This document shows, piece by piece, positions 23,611-32,730 of a stretch of DNA of 64,000 bases. Under the pieces are notes generated by a model. It saw nothing but the letters and a program-made list of their open reading frames with translations. It was not told the DNA's origin and ran no database searches. Made by a program: the position numbers and the translations under genes. Every line of letters starts with the position of its first letter. Position 1 is the stretch's first letter. Location of the stretch: positions 2,715,001-2,779,000 of the forward strand of contig NZ_CP007033.1 of the NCBI RefSeq assembly GCF_000512895.1, written 5' to 3'. The DNA is from Dehalobacter restrictus DSM 9455 (GTDB lineage Bacteria; Bacillota; Desulfitobacteriia; Desulfitobacteriales; Syntrophobotulaceae).

Positions 23611-25506
23611 ATGAGTCAGGATAAGCATCGTTCCAAGATGGTGAAAATGGTCAATGTCACTTTTCAAAAATCCGCCTGCCAAGCGGACGAATGCGTCGTG
23701 AAAGTTCCATCCGGCAGTACCATACTTCAAGCGGCAATCACTGCCGGCGTAGATCTTCATAGTGCCTGCGGCGGCAAAGGAACCTGCGGCAAATGCCGCG
23801 TCATCCTGCCCCCGGAAGACCGTACTGAACCGCTGCCGGAAGAAAAAAAATTCTTAAGTGCTGAACAAATTGACGCTGGTGTTGTCCTGGCCTGCAAACG
23901 AACTGTCGAATCCGACAGGCAGATCATCCTGATCGAACAAAAAGATGTGTTTGACCGCAAAACACGACTTGAAGATGACAACCGTGTCTTTGAACTTGTA
24001 CCGCTGGTACACAAACATGCTGTACACGTGAGTGTTCCAAGCACTTCAGATCAGCGTTCCGATTGGGAACGTTTGGCCGCAGGGCTTCCCGCATCGGCTG
24101 CTTCGCTGCGTTTTAACCGCGGGATTGCCGCCAAATTGCCCAGAATTCTGCGTGATGCTTCTTTCCAGGTTACGGCTGTTACTGCCGGAAATGACCTGCT
24201 GGCTGTCGAATCCGGAAATACGCTGGACCGAACCTTCGGCTTGGCCATTGACATTGGAACTACGACCGTGGTGGCTTATTTGATGAATCTAAACAACGGA
24301 AAAATTATTGCGCGTGAGGCAATAACCAATCCTCAGCAGGGCGCGGGAGCTGATGTCATTTCCAGAATCAACTATGCCTCAGATCACCCCGACGGCTTGG
24401 TTCAACTGCAGATACAGGTTGTCGAAGGTTTAAATCAGATCATCGCCAATATGTGCAGGCAGAAAGGCATTGCCCCCGAGGAGATTTACCAAGCTGTTGT
24501 CGTCGGCAATACCACAATGAGCCATTTATTCCTCGGTATTGACCCAACCTATCTGGGTCCTGCACCTTTTATCCCGGGTTTCCGCCAGGCGGTTACCGTC
24601 AAGGCTTCCGAGCTGGGACTCCGGATTCTAAGCGATTCACCAGTCACCGTCCTGCCGATTGTCGCGGGCTATGTCGGTTCCGATACGGTCGGTGTCATGC
24701 TTTCGGGGAAGATTGACCAATTGAAAGGCATTCATCTCTTTATCGATATCGGAACGAATGGGGAAATGGTTTTAGCTGGAAAGGGAAGAATTCTGACCTG
24801 TTCTACTGCAGCCGGTCCGGCCTTTGAAGGTGCCGGAATCAAATTTGGCATGCGAGCTGCCGACGGAGCAATCGAACGTGTTAAGATTACGGACGACGTG
24901 GAACTTGGGGTCATCGGCAAAGAAAATGAATCTGTACGTGGCATCTGCGGCTCCGGTTTGATTGATGCTATTTCCGAAATGCACAAAGCCGGGATTATCA
25001 ATTCGCGGGGACGCATCATCGACCACGCAAGCGCCTCTGAACTACCACCGGCACTTCGGGACAGAATCCTGAATGACAATGGGATCCGAGAGTTTGTCCT
25101 GGCCTGGAAAGAATCGGCCACTGGGGAAAATATCACGATCACCCAAATGGATATCCGCGCACTTCAGCTGGCCAAAGGTGCCGTGCTCGCAGGGGTCCGG
25201 ATCCTGATGATCCATCTCGGTGTCAAACCGGACGATCTTGAAATGATTCATTTGGCAGGCGCGTTTGGCAACTATATCGCCAAAGAAAGCGCCCTTGGCA
25301 TTGGCCTCCTGCCGCAGGTCCCCGTCGAAAAAATCCAATCTATCGGCAACGCTGCAGGCAACGGTGCCCAGATGGCCCTGCTTTCGACCATTGAAATGAG
25401 CAGAGCAAATCGTCTCGCCCGGGATGCCGAACATATCGAGCTGTCCACCGAAGAGCTTTTCCAGGATGAATACATGGAATCTCTCGCTTTAGGACAGCGT
25501 TATTGA
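23611..25506 (+). CDS. [2Fe-2S] ferredoxin/ASKHA-domain protein, RACo-like
   Basis: 631 aa. The N-terminal plant-type [2Fe-2S] domain has cysteines in SACGGKGTCGKC (C53, C59, C62) and LACKRTV (C95). After a linker comes a large actin-like ATPase domain (AIDIGTTTVVAYL, VVVGNTTMSHL, FIDIGTNGEMVL, GAFGNYIA). This is the layout of RACo and RamA-type proteins, which use ATP to reactivate Co(II) corrinoid proteins of methyltransferase systems. The ATG at 23611 has GGGGAGGG nine bases upstream; an earlier GTG lies inside the hairpin and is rejected. No corrinoid protein gene is adjacent, so the client is unknown. Confidence 0.9.
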   Translation: MSQDKHRSKMVKMVNVTFQKSACQADECVVKVPSGSTILQAAITAGVDLHSACGGKGTCGKCRVILPPEDRTEPLPEEKKFLSAEQIDAGVVLACKRTVESDRQIILIEQKDVFDRKTRLEDDNRVFELVPLVHKHAVHVSVPSTSDQRSDWERLAAGLPASAASLRFNRGIAAKLPRILRDASFQVTAVTAGNDLLAVESGNTLDRTFGLAIDIGTTTVVAYLMNLNNGKIIAREAITNPQQGAGADVISRINYASDHPDGLVQLQIQVVEGLNQIIANMCRQKGIAPEEIYQAVVVGNTTMSHLFLGIDPTYLGPAPFIPGFRQAVTVKASELGLRILSDSPVTVLPIVAGYVGSDTVGVMLSGKIDQLKGIHLFIDIGTNGEMVLAGKGRILTCSTAAGPAFEGAGIKFGMRAADGAIERVKITDDVELGVIGKENESVRGICGSGLIDAISEMHKAGIINSRGRIIDHASASELPPALRDRILNDNGIREFVLAWKESATGENITITQMDIRALQLAKGAVLAGVRILMIHLGVKPDDLEMIHLAGAFGNYIAKESALGIGLLPQVPVEKIQSIGNAAGNGAQMALLSTIEMSRANRLARDAEHIELSTEELFQDEYMESLALGQRY

Positions 25507-25629
25507 TGTAAAACTATATACCTGTATATACACTTATTCACAATTGTGTGTAGGCTGTGGATAACTTTGTGGAAAAATATCCCTCTATGCGAATTGATTT
25601 ATCATTCAACATCAATCATTGCAGATTGA

Positions 25630-26307
25630 TCATTCCATATCAACAAGATTATCATCATTCAGGTCTTTTCTTTTGCCGCTAGCCAGATAGATGGTCCATT
25701 CACCCAGGTTTGTCACATGGTCGGCTACCCTTTCTAAGGAAAGCGCAACGAGCAGCAGATTGATACCCTGTGAAATATTTTTTTGGTCTTTTTGCATTAA
25801 ATGCAATAGATCTTCATAGACCAACCTGTATAGTTGGTCTACCTCTTTTTCTTTCACTGCCAGGCTTTGCGCCATTTTTAAATCTTTATTCGTATACGCA
25901 ATGATACTGTCTCTGAGCATCTCCCGCGCCAGTTTTGCCATCTTAGGAATATCGACCAGCGGCTTCACCAAAGGCTCATCGCTTAATTTAATCGTTACTT
26001 CCGCGATATCGACAGCGTGGTCGGCGATGCGTTCGAGGTCGGTAACAATCTTCAGCGCGGTCCCGATGGTTCTCAAATCACCGGCCATAGGCTGCTGCAG
26101 GGCTAGCATGGTTAAACATTTGTCTTCGATCTCAAGCTGAAAATTATCCACAATATCATCGTCCGCCAGAACCTTCTCTGCCAGTTTCAAGTCTCTTTCC
26201 TCAAGTGATTTCATTGCGGAGCTGATGACGTTTTCCACGAGATTACCCATCATGAGGACATCATGGCTCAGTTCTTCCAACGATGTTGCAAATGAATTTC
26301 GGGTCAT
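25630..26307 (-). CDS. phoU: Phosphate transport regulator PhoU
   Basis: 225 aa. Two PhoU repeats of three helices each, each with a metal-binding acidic motif (DLERIADHAVDIAE near 90 and LERVADHVTNLGE near 195). PhoU transmits the transport state of PstSCAB to the sensor PhoR and limits phosphate uptake. It ends the pst operon, 14 bases after pstB, with AAGGAGG before the ATG. Confidence 0.95.
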   Translation of the reverse strand: MTRNSFATSLEELSHDVLMMGNLVENVISSAMKSLEERDLKLAEKVLADDDIVDNFQLEIEDKCLTMLALQQPMAGDLRTIGTALKIVTDLERIADHAVDIAEVTIKLSDEPLVKPLVDIPKMAKLAREMLRDSIIAYTNKDLKMAQSLAVKEKEVDQLYRLVYEDLLHLMQKDQKNISQGINLLLVALSLERVADHVTNLGEWTIYLASGKRKDLNDDNLVDME

Positions 26308-26321
26308 AATACATTTCCTCC

Positions 26322-27098
26322 TTATCCGAATCTTCCAGTGACATAGTCCTCAGTCCTTTTGTCCAGAGGCTTGGTAAACAGTTCTTTCGTAACGCCGTAT
26401 TCTATGACTTCCCCGTTCAGGAAAAATGCCGTGTAGTCTGAAATCCTGGCGGCCTGCTGCATGTTATGGGTAACAATAACGATGGTGTATTGTTCTTTAA
26501 GATCAAGGATCAGGTCTTCCAGCTTTGCCGTGGAAATCGGATCCAAAGCCGATGCCGGTTCATCCATCAGCAGTACTTCAGGCTGCACAGCCAGTAAACG
26601 CGCAATGACAAGCCGCTGCTGCTGCCCGCCGGATAATTGCAGCCCTGAACGGTTCAGCCGGTCCTTGACTTCATCCCAGAGAGCTGCTTCCTTAAGGCTC
26701 TTCTCAACAATTTCACTCAGTTTCTGCTTATCTTTCAGGCCATGGGCCCTCGGTCCATAGGCAACATTATCAAAGATCGACATCGGGAACGGATTCGGCT
26801 TTTGAAAAACCATTCCAATTCGTTTGCGGAGTGTTACCGGATCAATATCCGAGGTATAAATATCTTTATTGTCGAGATATACATTTCCTTTGACGGTTGC
26901 TCCTTCGACCAGGTCATTCATACGGTTTAGCGTTTTCAGGAAGCTGGACTTGCCGCACCCTGAGGGTCCAATCAGCGCAGTAACCTGATTCGCAAGGATT
27001 GGTAAGCTTATTGCGTGTAAAGCGTGAAAGCTTCCATAATACAATTCCAGGTCTTTGGTTACCATTTTATTATTTGTTTCTGTTAAGTTAGCTAACAT
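26322..27098 (-). CDS. pstB: Phosphate ABC transporter ATPase PstB
   Basis: 258 aa. ATPase of the high-affinity phosphate importer. Walker [10 protein letters not shown], signature LSGGQQQR, Walker [13 protein letters not shown] and switch [14 protein letters not shown] are intact; [16 protein letters not shown] is the PstB-specific Q-loop region. It lies 19 bases after pstA. The ribosome site is weak (GAGAG), so it may depend on coupled translation. Confidence 0.96.
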   Translation of the reverse strand: MLANLTETNNKMVTKDLELYYGSFHALHAISLPILANQVTALIGPSGCGKSSFLKTLNRMNDLVEGATVKGNVYLDNKDIYTSDIDPVTLRKRIGMVFQKPNPFPMSIFDNVAYGPRAHGLKDKQKLSEIVEKSLKEAALWDEVKDRLNRSGLQLSGGQQQRLVIARLLAVQPEVLLMDEPASALDPISTAKLEDLILDLKEQYTIVIVTHNMQQAARISDYTAFFLNGEVIEYGVTKELFTKPLDKRTEDYVTGRFG

Positions 27099-27117
27099 TG
27101 ATTACCACATCTCTCTG

Positions 27118-27963
27118 TCAGTGACTCTGGCCGTTTCGTCCTGCAAGCCTTCCCATAAGACTATTGGCCAAAAAATTTATGATAACGATCACGATAATGA
27201 GCACGGTAGCACTTGCATAGGCATTCTTGGCCGATATTCCTTCCGACGCTAAAATATAGAGATGAACGGAAAGCGTCCGGGTTGGTTCAAGTATTGAAGT
27301 CGGCAATCCTAAGGAACTGCCTGCGGTCAGGATGACTGCCGCTGTTTCTCCGATTGCCCTCCCAATCCCCAAGATAACACCGGTTGCAATTCCGGGAAGC
27401 GCCGAAGGCAAAACAACTTTTCGTATGGTATACCATTTAGTTGCACCAAGCGCAAGACTGCCTTCACGGTATGAGTCCGGCACTGTTTTAATGCCTTCTT
27501 CAGCAGCTCTGATAATGGTCGGCAGGACCATAAATGCCAGTGTCAGCGCACCTGATAGAATGGACCATCCCATCTTCAGGGTAATGACGAACAGGACAAA
27601 TCCAAATAAACCGAAAATAATTGAAGGTACAGCAGCCAGTGCTTCTGTGGCAAAACGGATGATTTGTACCAGCCGGCCCTTTTTTACGTACTCCGTCAGG
27701 TAGATGGCTGCACCAACCCCTATAGGTGTTGCCAGAACAATGCCTGCTACTGTCAGGTAGATGGTGCCGATAATGATGGAAAAAATCCCGCCTTCCTTGC
27801 CCATCCGCTTCGGTTCCTGGGTGATAAAATCCCAGCTTAGCCCGCTGATTCCGTTGATCAGAATATGCGCGATAATACTGAACAAAACCAGAAGCGTACA
27901 GATCGCAAACAACCAGAGCAATAATTTTGCTATTTTTTCTTCCAGCCGGGCTGATGCTTTCAT
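27118..27963 (-). CDS. pstA: Phosphate ABC transporter permease PstA
   Basis: 281 aa, six membrane helices; the permease loop EAA-like motif is RPSA... in the segment EGSLALGATKWYTIRKVVLPSALPG read in parts (ALGATKW, LPSALPGI). It forms the phosphate channel with PstC. The start overlaps the pstC stop as TAATG, indicating coupled translation; a GTG three codons upstream is less likely. Confidence 0.95.
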   Translation of the reverse strand: MKASARLEEKIAKLLLWLFAICTLLVLFSIIAHILINGISGLSWDFITQEPKRMGKEGGIFSIIIGTIYLTVAGIVLATPIGVGAAIYLTEYVKKGRLVQIIRFATEALAAVPSIIFGLFGFVLFVITLKMGWSILSGALTLAFMVLPTIIRAAEEGIKTVPDSYREGSLALGATKWYTIRKVVLPSALPGIATGVILGIGRAIGETAAVILTAGSSLGLPTSILEPTRTLSVHLYILASEGISAKNAYASATVLIIVIVIINFLANSLMGRLAGRNGQSH

Positions 27964-28829
27964 TATTGCCACCTGCCTTTTGCACCAAACTGTACGATCA
28001 GGTTTAAGATCATGATAAAGATAAATAGGATGATACCGGTGGCAAATAGCGCTTGTTGATGTTCCCCTGAGGCATATCCCATTTCCATCACGATATTTCC
28101 TGTGAGCGTACGGATCGGGTCAAATAAAGTTCCGGGTATACGCGTCACGTTGCCTGTGACCATGATGACAGCCATGGTCTCCCCGATTGCTCTTGACATG
28201 CCAAGGACGACCCCTGTGATGATGCCCGAACGGGCTACAGGCAGTGATATCCATTTGATAGTCTGCCAGTAATTGGCCCCCAGCGCATAGGATCCGTCTT
28301 TATATTCGCTGGGAACCGCGCGCAGCGCAGTCTCGGAGAGATTCAGGATGGTAGGCAGGATCATGATGGCCAGAATCAGGGATCCTGCCAAAATGCTAAA
28401 ACCTGTTCCGCCAAAATGGTTCCGGATTAAAGGAACAATGACTGCCAGGCCATAAAAACCGTAGACAACGGATGGAATCCCAGCCAGCAGTTCGATTGCA
28501 GGTCTTATCAGCTTAGCAGCTTTAGGCGGGGCAATCTCAGCCATAAAGATGGCTCCTGCGACCCCGAAAGGAATTCCCAGGACAAGCGCTCCCAAAGTTA
28601 CAAGTATGGACCCGACCACCATCGGCAGGATCCCGTAGATGCCATGGGTTGGATCCCATGTTGTTCCGAGGACAAAATCAAAAAATCCTGTTTTCTGCAA
28701 AACAGGCCAACCCGAAATGATGACAAATACGGCGATCAGCGCAATGATAAAAATAGCAGCGACAGCGCTGAGAAGGAGTATTTTTTCAACGATGATTTCA
28801 CTTTTTTTAAGGTGAATGCTTTTCTGCAT
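27963..28829 (-). CDS. pstC: Phosphate ABC transporter permease PstC
   Basis: 288 aa, six membrane helices with the permease loop ALGANYWQTIKWISLPVA. First gene of the pstC-pstA-pstB-phoU operon. GGAGGAG lies before the ATG. A Pho box at 28900-28916 and a TATAAC -10 lie in the leader, so the operon can be driven by PhoP separately from pstS. Confidence 0.95.
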   Translation of the reverse strand: MQKSIHLKKSEIIVEKILLLSAVAAIFIIALIAVFVIISGWPVLQKTGFFDFVLGTTWDPTHGIYGILPMVVGSILVTLGALVLGIPFGVAGAIFMAEIAPPKAAKLIRPAIELLAGIPSVVYGFYGLAVIVPLIRNHFGGTGFSILAGSLILAIMILPTILNLSETALRAVPSEYKDGSYALGANYWQTIKWISLPVARSGIITGVVLGMSRAIGETMAVIMVTGNVTRIPGTLFDPIRTLTGNIVMEMGYASGEHQQALFATGIILFIFIMILNLIVQFGAKGRWQ

Positions 28830-28899
28830 GGATTGGTCTCCTCCGACGATTTTCCTAGTTATACAATAGCAATTATTTGTTGAGAAGACTTTGCGGAAT

Positions 28900-28916
28900 T
28901 GTAACGATTTTGTAAA
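28900..28916 (-). promoter_or_regulatory. Pho box upstream of pstC
   Basis: Minus strand TTTACAAAATCGTTACA holds two TTACA half-sites 11 bases apart, the classical PhoP direct repeat. About 20 surrounding bases also match the pstS upstream region. Confidence 0.75.
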
Positions 28917-28949
28917 TGTATGCTATCGAAATATCCGCATTAAATAACA

Positions 28950-28978
28950 AGAGATGCCTTAATAATCAAGACATCTCT
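28950..28978 (-). terminator. Hairpin downstream of phoR
   Basis: AGAGATG and CATCTCT arms, extended by CTT/AAG after one mismatch. No strong U run, so termination is probably partial. Confidence 0.55.
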
Positions 28979-29017
28979 AATATTTTCGATATATTTGATT
29001 TTATTAAAACTTAATAG

Positions 29018-30787
29018 TCATAGCTTGTTCCTCAGCATAAAATAGAATCGTGAGCCCCGCCCCAGCGTACTCTCCACTTGTATCCTCGTGCCATGGGTCT
29101 CCAGAATATGTTTGACAATCGCCAATCCGAGTCCCGTCCCCCCTTGTTTACGATTCCTGCCTTTATCAACCCGGTAAAACCTTTCAAAAACCCGGGGTAA
29201 ATCATGCTCCGGAATTCCAGGCCCGGAATCAATCACCTCAAACAGTATTCCGTCAGACTTTTCGGAAGCGACGATTTTGACCTTTTCCCCTATTGCGGAA
29301 TATTTTATAGCATTGTCCGTCAAATTTGTCAGCACCTGCTCGATCATGCTGTAATCTCCCCAGGCATATGGCAACTTCTCTGGACAAACGACAGTAAGTT
29401 CGATTTGCCTGGCTTCAAGCTGAGGCCTTAACTTTACCTCCAGTGAGTGCAGTAAAGCACTCACATCAATTTTCTGCCATTCCACCGAATCTTTCCCGGA
29501 TTCAATTCTGGATAATTCCAGCAGGTCATCAACGAGCATCCGCAGCCGTTCTGATTCTGTCAAGATGATTCTGACAAATTCTCTGGCCGTCTCAGGGTCA
29601 TCAAGCGCACCATCGAGCAGCGTTTCCGCATATCCTTTGAGTGAAGTGACAGGCGTTCTTAATTCATGGGATACATTGGCAACAAAATCCCTGCGCATTG
29701 TTTCCAGTTTCCGGAGATCCGTAATATCATGAAGCACCATGACGGCCCCGATGTTGGTATTCCCCTTTCCGAGAATCGGCGTAATATTAACTTCAATATT
29801 TTTCTCGTGCGGGGATAATATTAATAAATCATCCTTGGCGGCCTTATGCGTTTTTAGTGCCGTGTCAATCAGTGTACTTAATTGGTAATTGTTGATAATC
29901 TCAATTTGATGCCGATTGACATTTTTCGGTTCGATCTCCAGAATCTTCAGGGCTGCCGGATTAATCAAATCGATCTTACCATCTTCTCTGAGAAAAATAA
30001 CGCCACTGACCATATTCGCTAAGACTGTTTCAAGCTTGCTTTTTCCGGTTGAGACTTCGTCAATCATTTCTTTCAGTTGCTGGGCCATTTGATTTAAAGC
30101 CTGCCCAAGTTTCCCGATCTCATCCTGACTGGTCGTGTAGGTACGCAGGCTGAAATCACCCCCAGCAATATTTTGAGCTGCGGCTGTCATTTCCTGAATC
30201 GGCCTTGTCAGACGCTGCGATAGCTTAAACCCTAAGATGCCGGCGATTACTGTAGCCATTAAGAGAGCTATGAACAGCATGCTCCACAGTTTGGATAGGG
30301 CCGTCGTAATTTCGGGCATCGGAAGCGCCAGGCGAACAAAGCCCTTAATTTCCCCGTCTTTCTCAACAGGCAGCGCCAGATACATCATTTGCGTATTAAG
30401 CGTTGTACTTTCTCTCTCCGCTATCCCGACACCTTCGCTGATCGCCTGGTGGATTTCGGGACGCCCGAGATGGTTCTCCATAAGCGTCGGCAGCTGCTCA
30501 GAATCACCCAGAACAACGCCATTTGCATCGATCACCGTAACCCTGGTGCTAGTAACGTTTGCAAGATCACCGGTAATTTTTTCAATATCCGAGACCATAT
30601 TCAGCGAACCAAATTCATCAATAACCATTTCTCTGACCAATTTCGCCTCAACCAAAAGTTTAGCCTGCAGATTTTCAATAAAATAGTTATCGAGCACCTT
30701 GATAAGATAAACGCCTGATACAAGCATTGAAAGCAGTGCTAGTGCAATAAAGCCAACTGTGAATTTCATTTTCAGACTTTTCAACAT
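29018..30787 (-). CDS. phoR: Phosphate sensor histidine kinase PhoR
   Basis: 589 aa. TM1 near 10-30, an extracytoplasmic single Cache-like domain (30-165), TM2 near 168-190, HAMP, PAS (about 245-350), HisKA with FVANVSHELRTPVTSLKGY, and HATPase (TDNAIKYS, DSGPGI, GGTGLGLAIVKH). This TM-Cache-TM-HAMP-PAS-HisKA form is the Gram-positive PhoR/ResE/WalK architecture. It overlaps the phoP stop as TGATG and sits inside the pst locus, so it is called PhoR by context. Confidence 0.92.
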   Translation of the reverse strand: MLKSLKMKFTVGFIALALLSMLVSGVYLIKVLDNYFIENLQAKLLVEAKLVREMVIDEFGSLNMVSDIEKITGDLANVTSTRVTVIDANGVVLGDSEQLPTLMENHLGRPEIHQAISEGVGIAERESTTLNTQMMYLALPVEKDGEIKGFVRLALPMPEITTALSKLWSMLFIALLMATVIAGILGFKLSQRLTRPIQEMTAAAQNIAGGDFSLRTYTTSQDEIGKLGQALNQMAQQLKEMIDEVSTGKSKLETVLANMVSGVIFLREDGKIDLINPAALKILEIEPKNVNRHQIEIINNYQLSTLIDTALKTHKAAKDDLLILSPHEKNIEVNITPILGKGNTNIGAVMVLHDITDLRKLETMRRDFVANVSHELRTPVTSLKGYAETLLDGALDDPETAREFVRIILTESERLRMLVDDLLELSRIESGKDSVEWQKIDVSALLHSLEVKLRPQLEARQIELTVVCPEKLPYAWGDYSMIEQVLTNLTDNAIKYSAIGEKVKIVASEKSDGILFEVIDSGPGIPEHDLPRVFERFYRVDKGRNRKQGGTGLGLAIVKHILETHGTRIQVESTLGRGSRFYFMLRNKL

Positions 30788-31482
30788 CAGCCCCGCTCCT
30801 TAAACCTGTATCCGATCCCTCGAACCGTCTGGATATAAGACGGATTTTTAGGGTCGGGCTCAATTTTTTCTCGAAGCCTGCTGATATGAACATCAACAAT
30901 CCTGGTATCACCCGCGAAATCATAGTTCCATACTCTGTCTAACAGCTGATCTCGACTTACCACTTTTCCTCGATGGCGGATTAAATACTCCAGTAGTTCA
31001 AACTCCTTTGGCGTAAGCGGTACAATCTGATCATTCACGCTAATTTCACGTCCGGAAAAATCAACAGCCAGCCTGTCGATCAAAAAAGTCTCGTGGTCAG
31101 GTGCTGCCTGAGTCGTTTGGGCCCGCCGCAATAAAGCGCGTACCCGGGCAATAAGCTCTCTCGGACTGAATGGTTTTGTCAGATAGTCATCCCCGCCAAG
31201 TTCCAGACCAAGAATTTTATCCAGCTCATCATCTCTCGCCGACAACATAATAACAGGGAGAGAACTGTCTTCTTTCCTGACTGCTTGGCAAATTTCATAG
31301 CCATCCATTCCAGGAAGCATAATATCAAGGATAAGCAAATCGGGTTTTTCAGAGCGAATTTTCCGCAGTGCGTCAAGTCCATCTCCTGAAACCTGAACTT
31401 CATATCCTTCTTTTTGAAGATTATAACTGATCAAGCGGGCAATCGCTTCCTCATCTTCCACAACCATAATTCTTTTGCTCAT
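30787..31482 (-). CDS. phoP: Phosphate response regulator PhoP/PhoB
   Basis: 231 aa OmpR-family regulator. The receiver has VVEDEEAIARL, the phospho-acceptor in LLILDIMLPGMDG and Lys in YLTKPFSPRE. The winged helix has LLDRVWNYDFAGDTRIVDVHISRLREK in parts and ends RGIGYRFKERG. GGGAGGACG precedes the ATG. It would bind the Pho boxes upstream of pstS and pstC. Confidence 0.93.
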   Translation of the reverse strand: MSKRIMVVEDEEAIARLISYNLQKEGYEVQVSGDGLDALRKIRSEKPDLLILDIMLPGMDGYEICQAVRKEDSSLPVIMLSARDDELDKILGLELGGDDYLTKPFSPRELIARVRALLRRAQTTQAAPDHETFLIDRLAVDFSGREISVNDQIVPLTPKEFELLEYLIRHRGKVVSRDQLLDRVWNYDFAGDTRIVDVHISRLREKIEPDPKNPSYIQTVRGIGYRFKERG

Positions 31483-31604
31483 ATCGTCCTCCCTTAGGAA
31501 AACCTTTTTTATTCAAAAATTAATGTCACTCCAATAAGTACAAGCTGTGTTTATTTCATATTATATAACAGAGTAATAGGTATTTCATCTTTCTGGCAAA
31601 ACCA

Positions 31605-31637
31605 ATTAAACAGGGTGGTAAGCCAACCCTGTTTAAT
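31605..31637. terminator. Hairpin between pstS and phoP
   Basis: ATTAAACAGGGT and ACCCTGTTTAAT are perfect 12-bp arms. It follows the pstS stop by 38 bases; it probably allows high pstS expression with reduced readthrough into phoPR. Confidence 0.7.
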
Positions 31638-31674
31638 CAAAATGAACTATCTTCATATTTTTTTGCCAAATTAC

Positions 31675-32511
31675 TTATTTGACCAATACAAGACCTTCTT
31701 TTTGAATGACGCTTTGTCCTTCATCCGACATGACAAAGTCAATATAGGTCTTCACTGCACCCGCAGGCGCCGCTTTGGTCAGATAGAGGAACGGACGCTG
31801 GATTTTGTACGAGCCATTCAGGACATTCTCCGCATTGGCCTCAATACCTTCTACGGTTACTGCTTTCACCGTGTCATCAATGTTTGCCATAGAAATATAG
31901 GCAATCGCATTCACATCACCGGCTACAGAAGTTCTCGCAGCACCAGTGGAGTTCTGGACAATCGCTTTGTCACTGATCGGATTATCTTTGCCCATGACCA
32001 GTTCTTCAAATGCTCCGCGTGTTCCGGAACCCGCTTCTCTGGTAATCACATTGATTGTCTGGTTAGCTCCGCCAACTTCTTTCCAGTTGGTGATTTTGCC
32101 GCTATAAATCTTTTTAATCTGCTCGATGCTCAGATCTTTGACTACGTTTTTAGAATTGACTACGATAGCAACGCCATCCTTACAGATAACGGTTTCCGTC
32201 AGACCGGTCTCTTCAGGTTTCAGCTCACGGGAAGAAGATCCGATATCCGCGGTGCCTTCCTGGGCAGCTTTGATTCCTGCTCCGGAACCGCCTCCCTGGA
32301 CGTTAACTTTTATGTTCGGGTTTTTCGCCATGAATGCTTCTGTGAGTGCTTCAGAAATTGGCTGAACCGAGGTGGACCCTGCGATGGTAATTTCTGCGGA
32401 CTCAGTCTGTGCCTGCTGTTGGTCGGATTGGGAAGTGCTGTCTTTGCTTCCGCAGCCGGTGAAAGCTAAAGCCAGAATACCTACCAATATAAGCGTAAAC
32501 AATTTTTTCAT
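31675..32511 (-). CDS. pstS: Phosphate-binding lipoprotein PstS
   Basis: 278 aa. Lipoprotein signal peptide with lipobox LAFTGC (Cys at residue 21), a Ser/Gln-rich linker, then the periplasmic-type phosphate-binding fold with the ligand loops ITIAGSTSVQPI and REAGSGTRGAFEEL. It captures phosphate outside the membrane for PstCAB. AGAGGAAGAA lies before the ATG and a Pho box about 110 bases upstream. Separate transcription from pstCAB fits the higher demand for the binding protein. Confidence 0.95.
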   Translation of the reverse strand: MKKLFTLILVGILALAFTGCGSKDSTSQSDQQQAQTESAEITIAGSTSVQPISEALTEAFMAKNPNIKVNVQGGGSGAGIKAAQEGTADIGSSSRELKPEETGLTETVICKDGVAIVVNSKNVVKDLSIEQIKKIYSGKITNWKEVGGANQTINVITREAGSGTRGAFEELVMGKDNPISDKAIVQNSTGAARTSVAGDVNAIAYISMANIDDTVKAVTVEGIEANAENVLNGSYKIQRPFLYLTKAAPAGAVKTYIDFVMSDEGQSVIQKEGLVLVK

Positions 32512-32619
32512 TTTTTAGTTCTTCCTCTCATTATTAAAGTTTTCAGTATAAACTGATCTCCTTCAATGTTTTTGCTATATATACAATAACAATTTATTAT
32601 TGCGTAGACTTTGCGTAAT

Positions 32620-32636
32620 TGTAACAATTCTGTAAA
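32620..32636 (-). promoter_or_regulatory. Pho box upstream of pstS
   Basis: Minus strand TTTACAGAATTGTTACA: two TTACA half-sites 11 bases apart, followed downstream by a TATATA -10 candidate near 32580. Confidence 0.75.
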
Positions 32637-32644
32637 TATTGCAT

Positions 32645-32677
32645 AAAAAAAATGCCTCCGGTTTATTCTGAGGCATC
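32645..32677 (-). terminator. Terminator of the nuclease-helicase gene
   Basis: ATGCCTC/GAGGCAT stem followed by eight T on the minus strand, 55 bases after the stop codon. Confidence 0.85.
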
Positions 32678-32730
32678 TTTATTATGTCCTATATTTATGT
32701 CTTATTACTTCTCTCATTCTTTCCTGCTTT

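Noticed and set aside
31615-32469. 284-residue plus-strand open frame over pstS
   Set aside because: It mirrors a clear PstS lipoprotein on the other strand and has no ribosome site.
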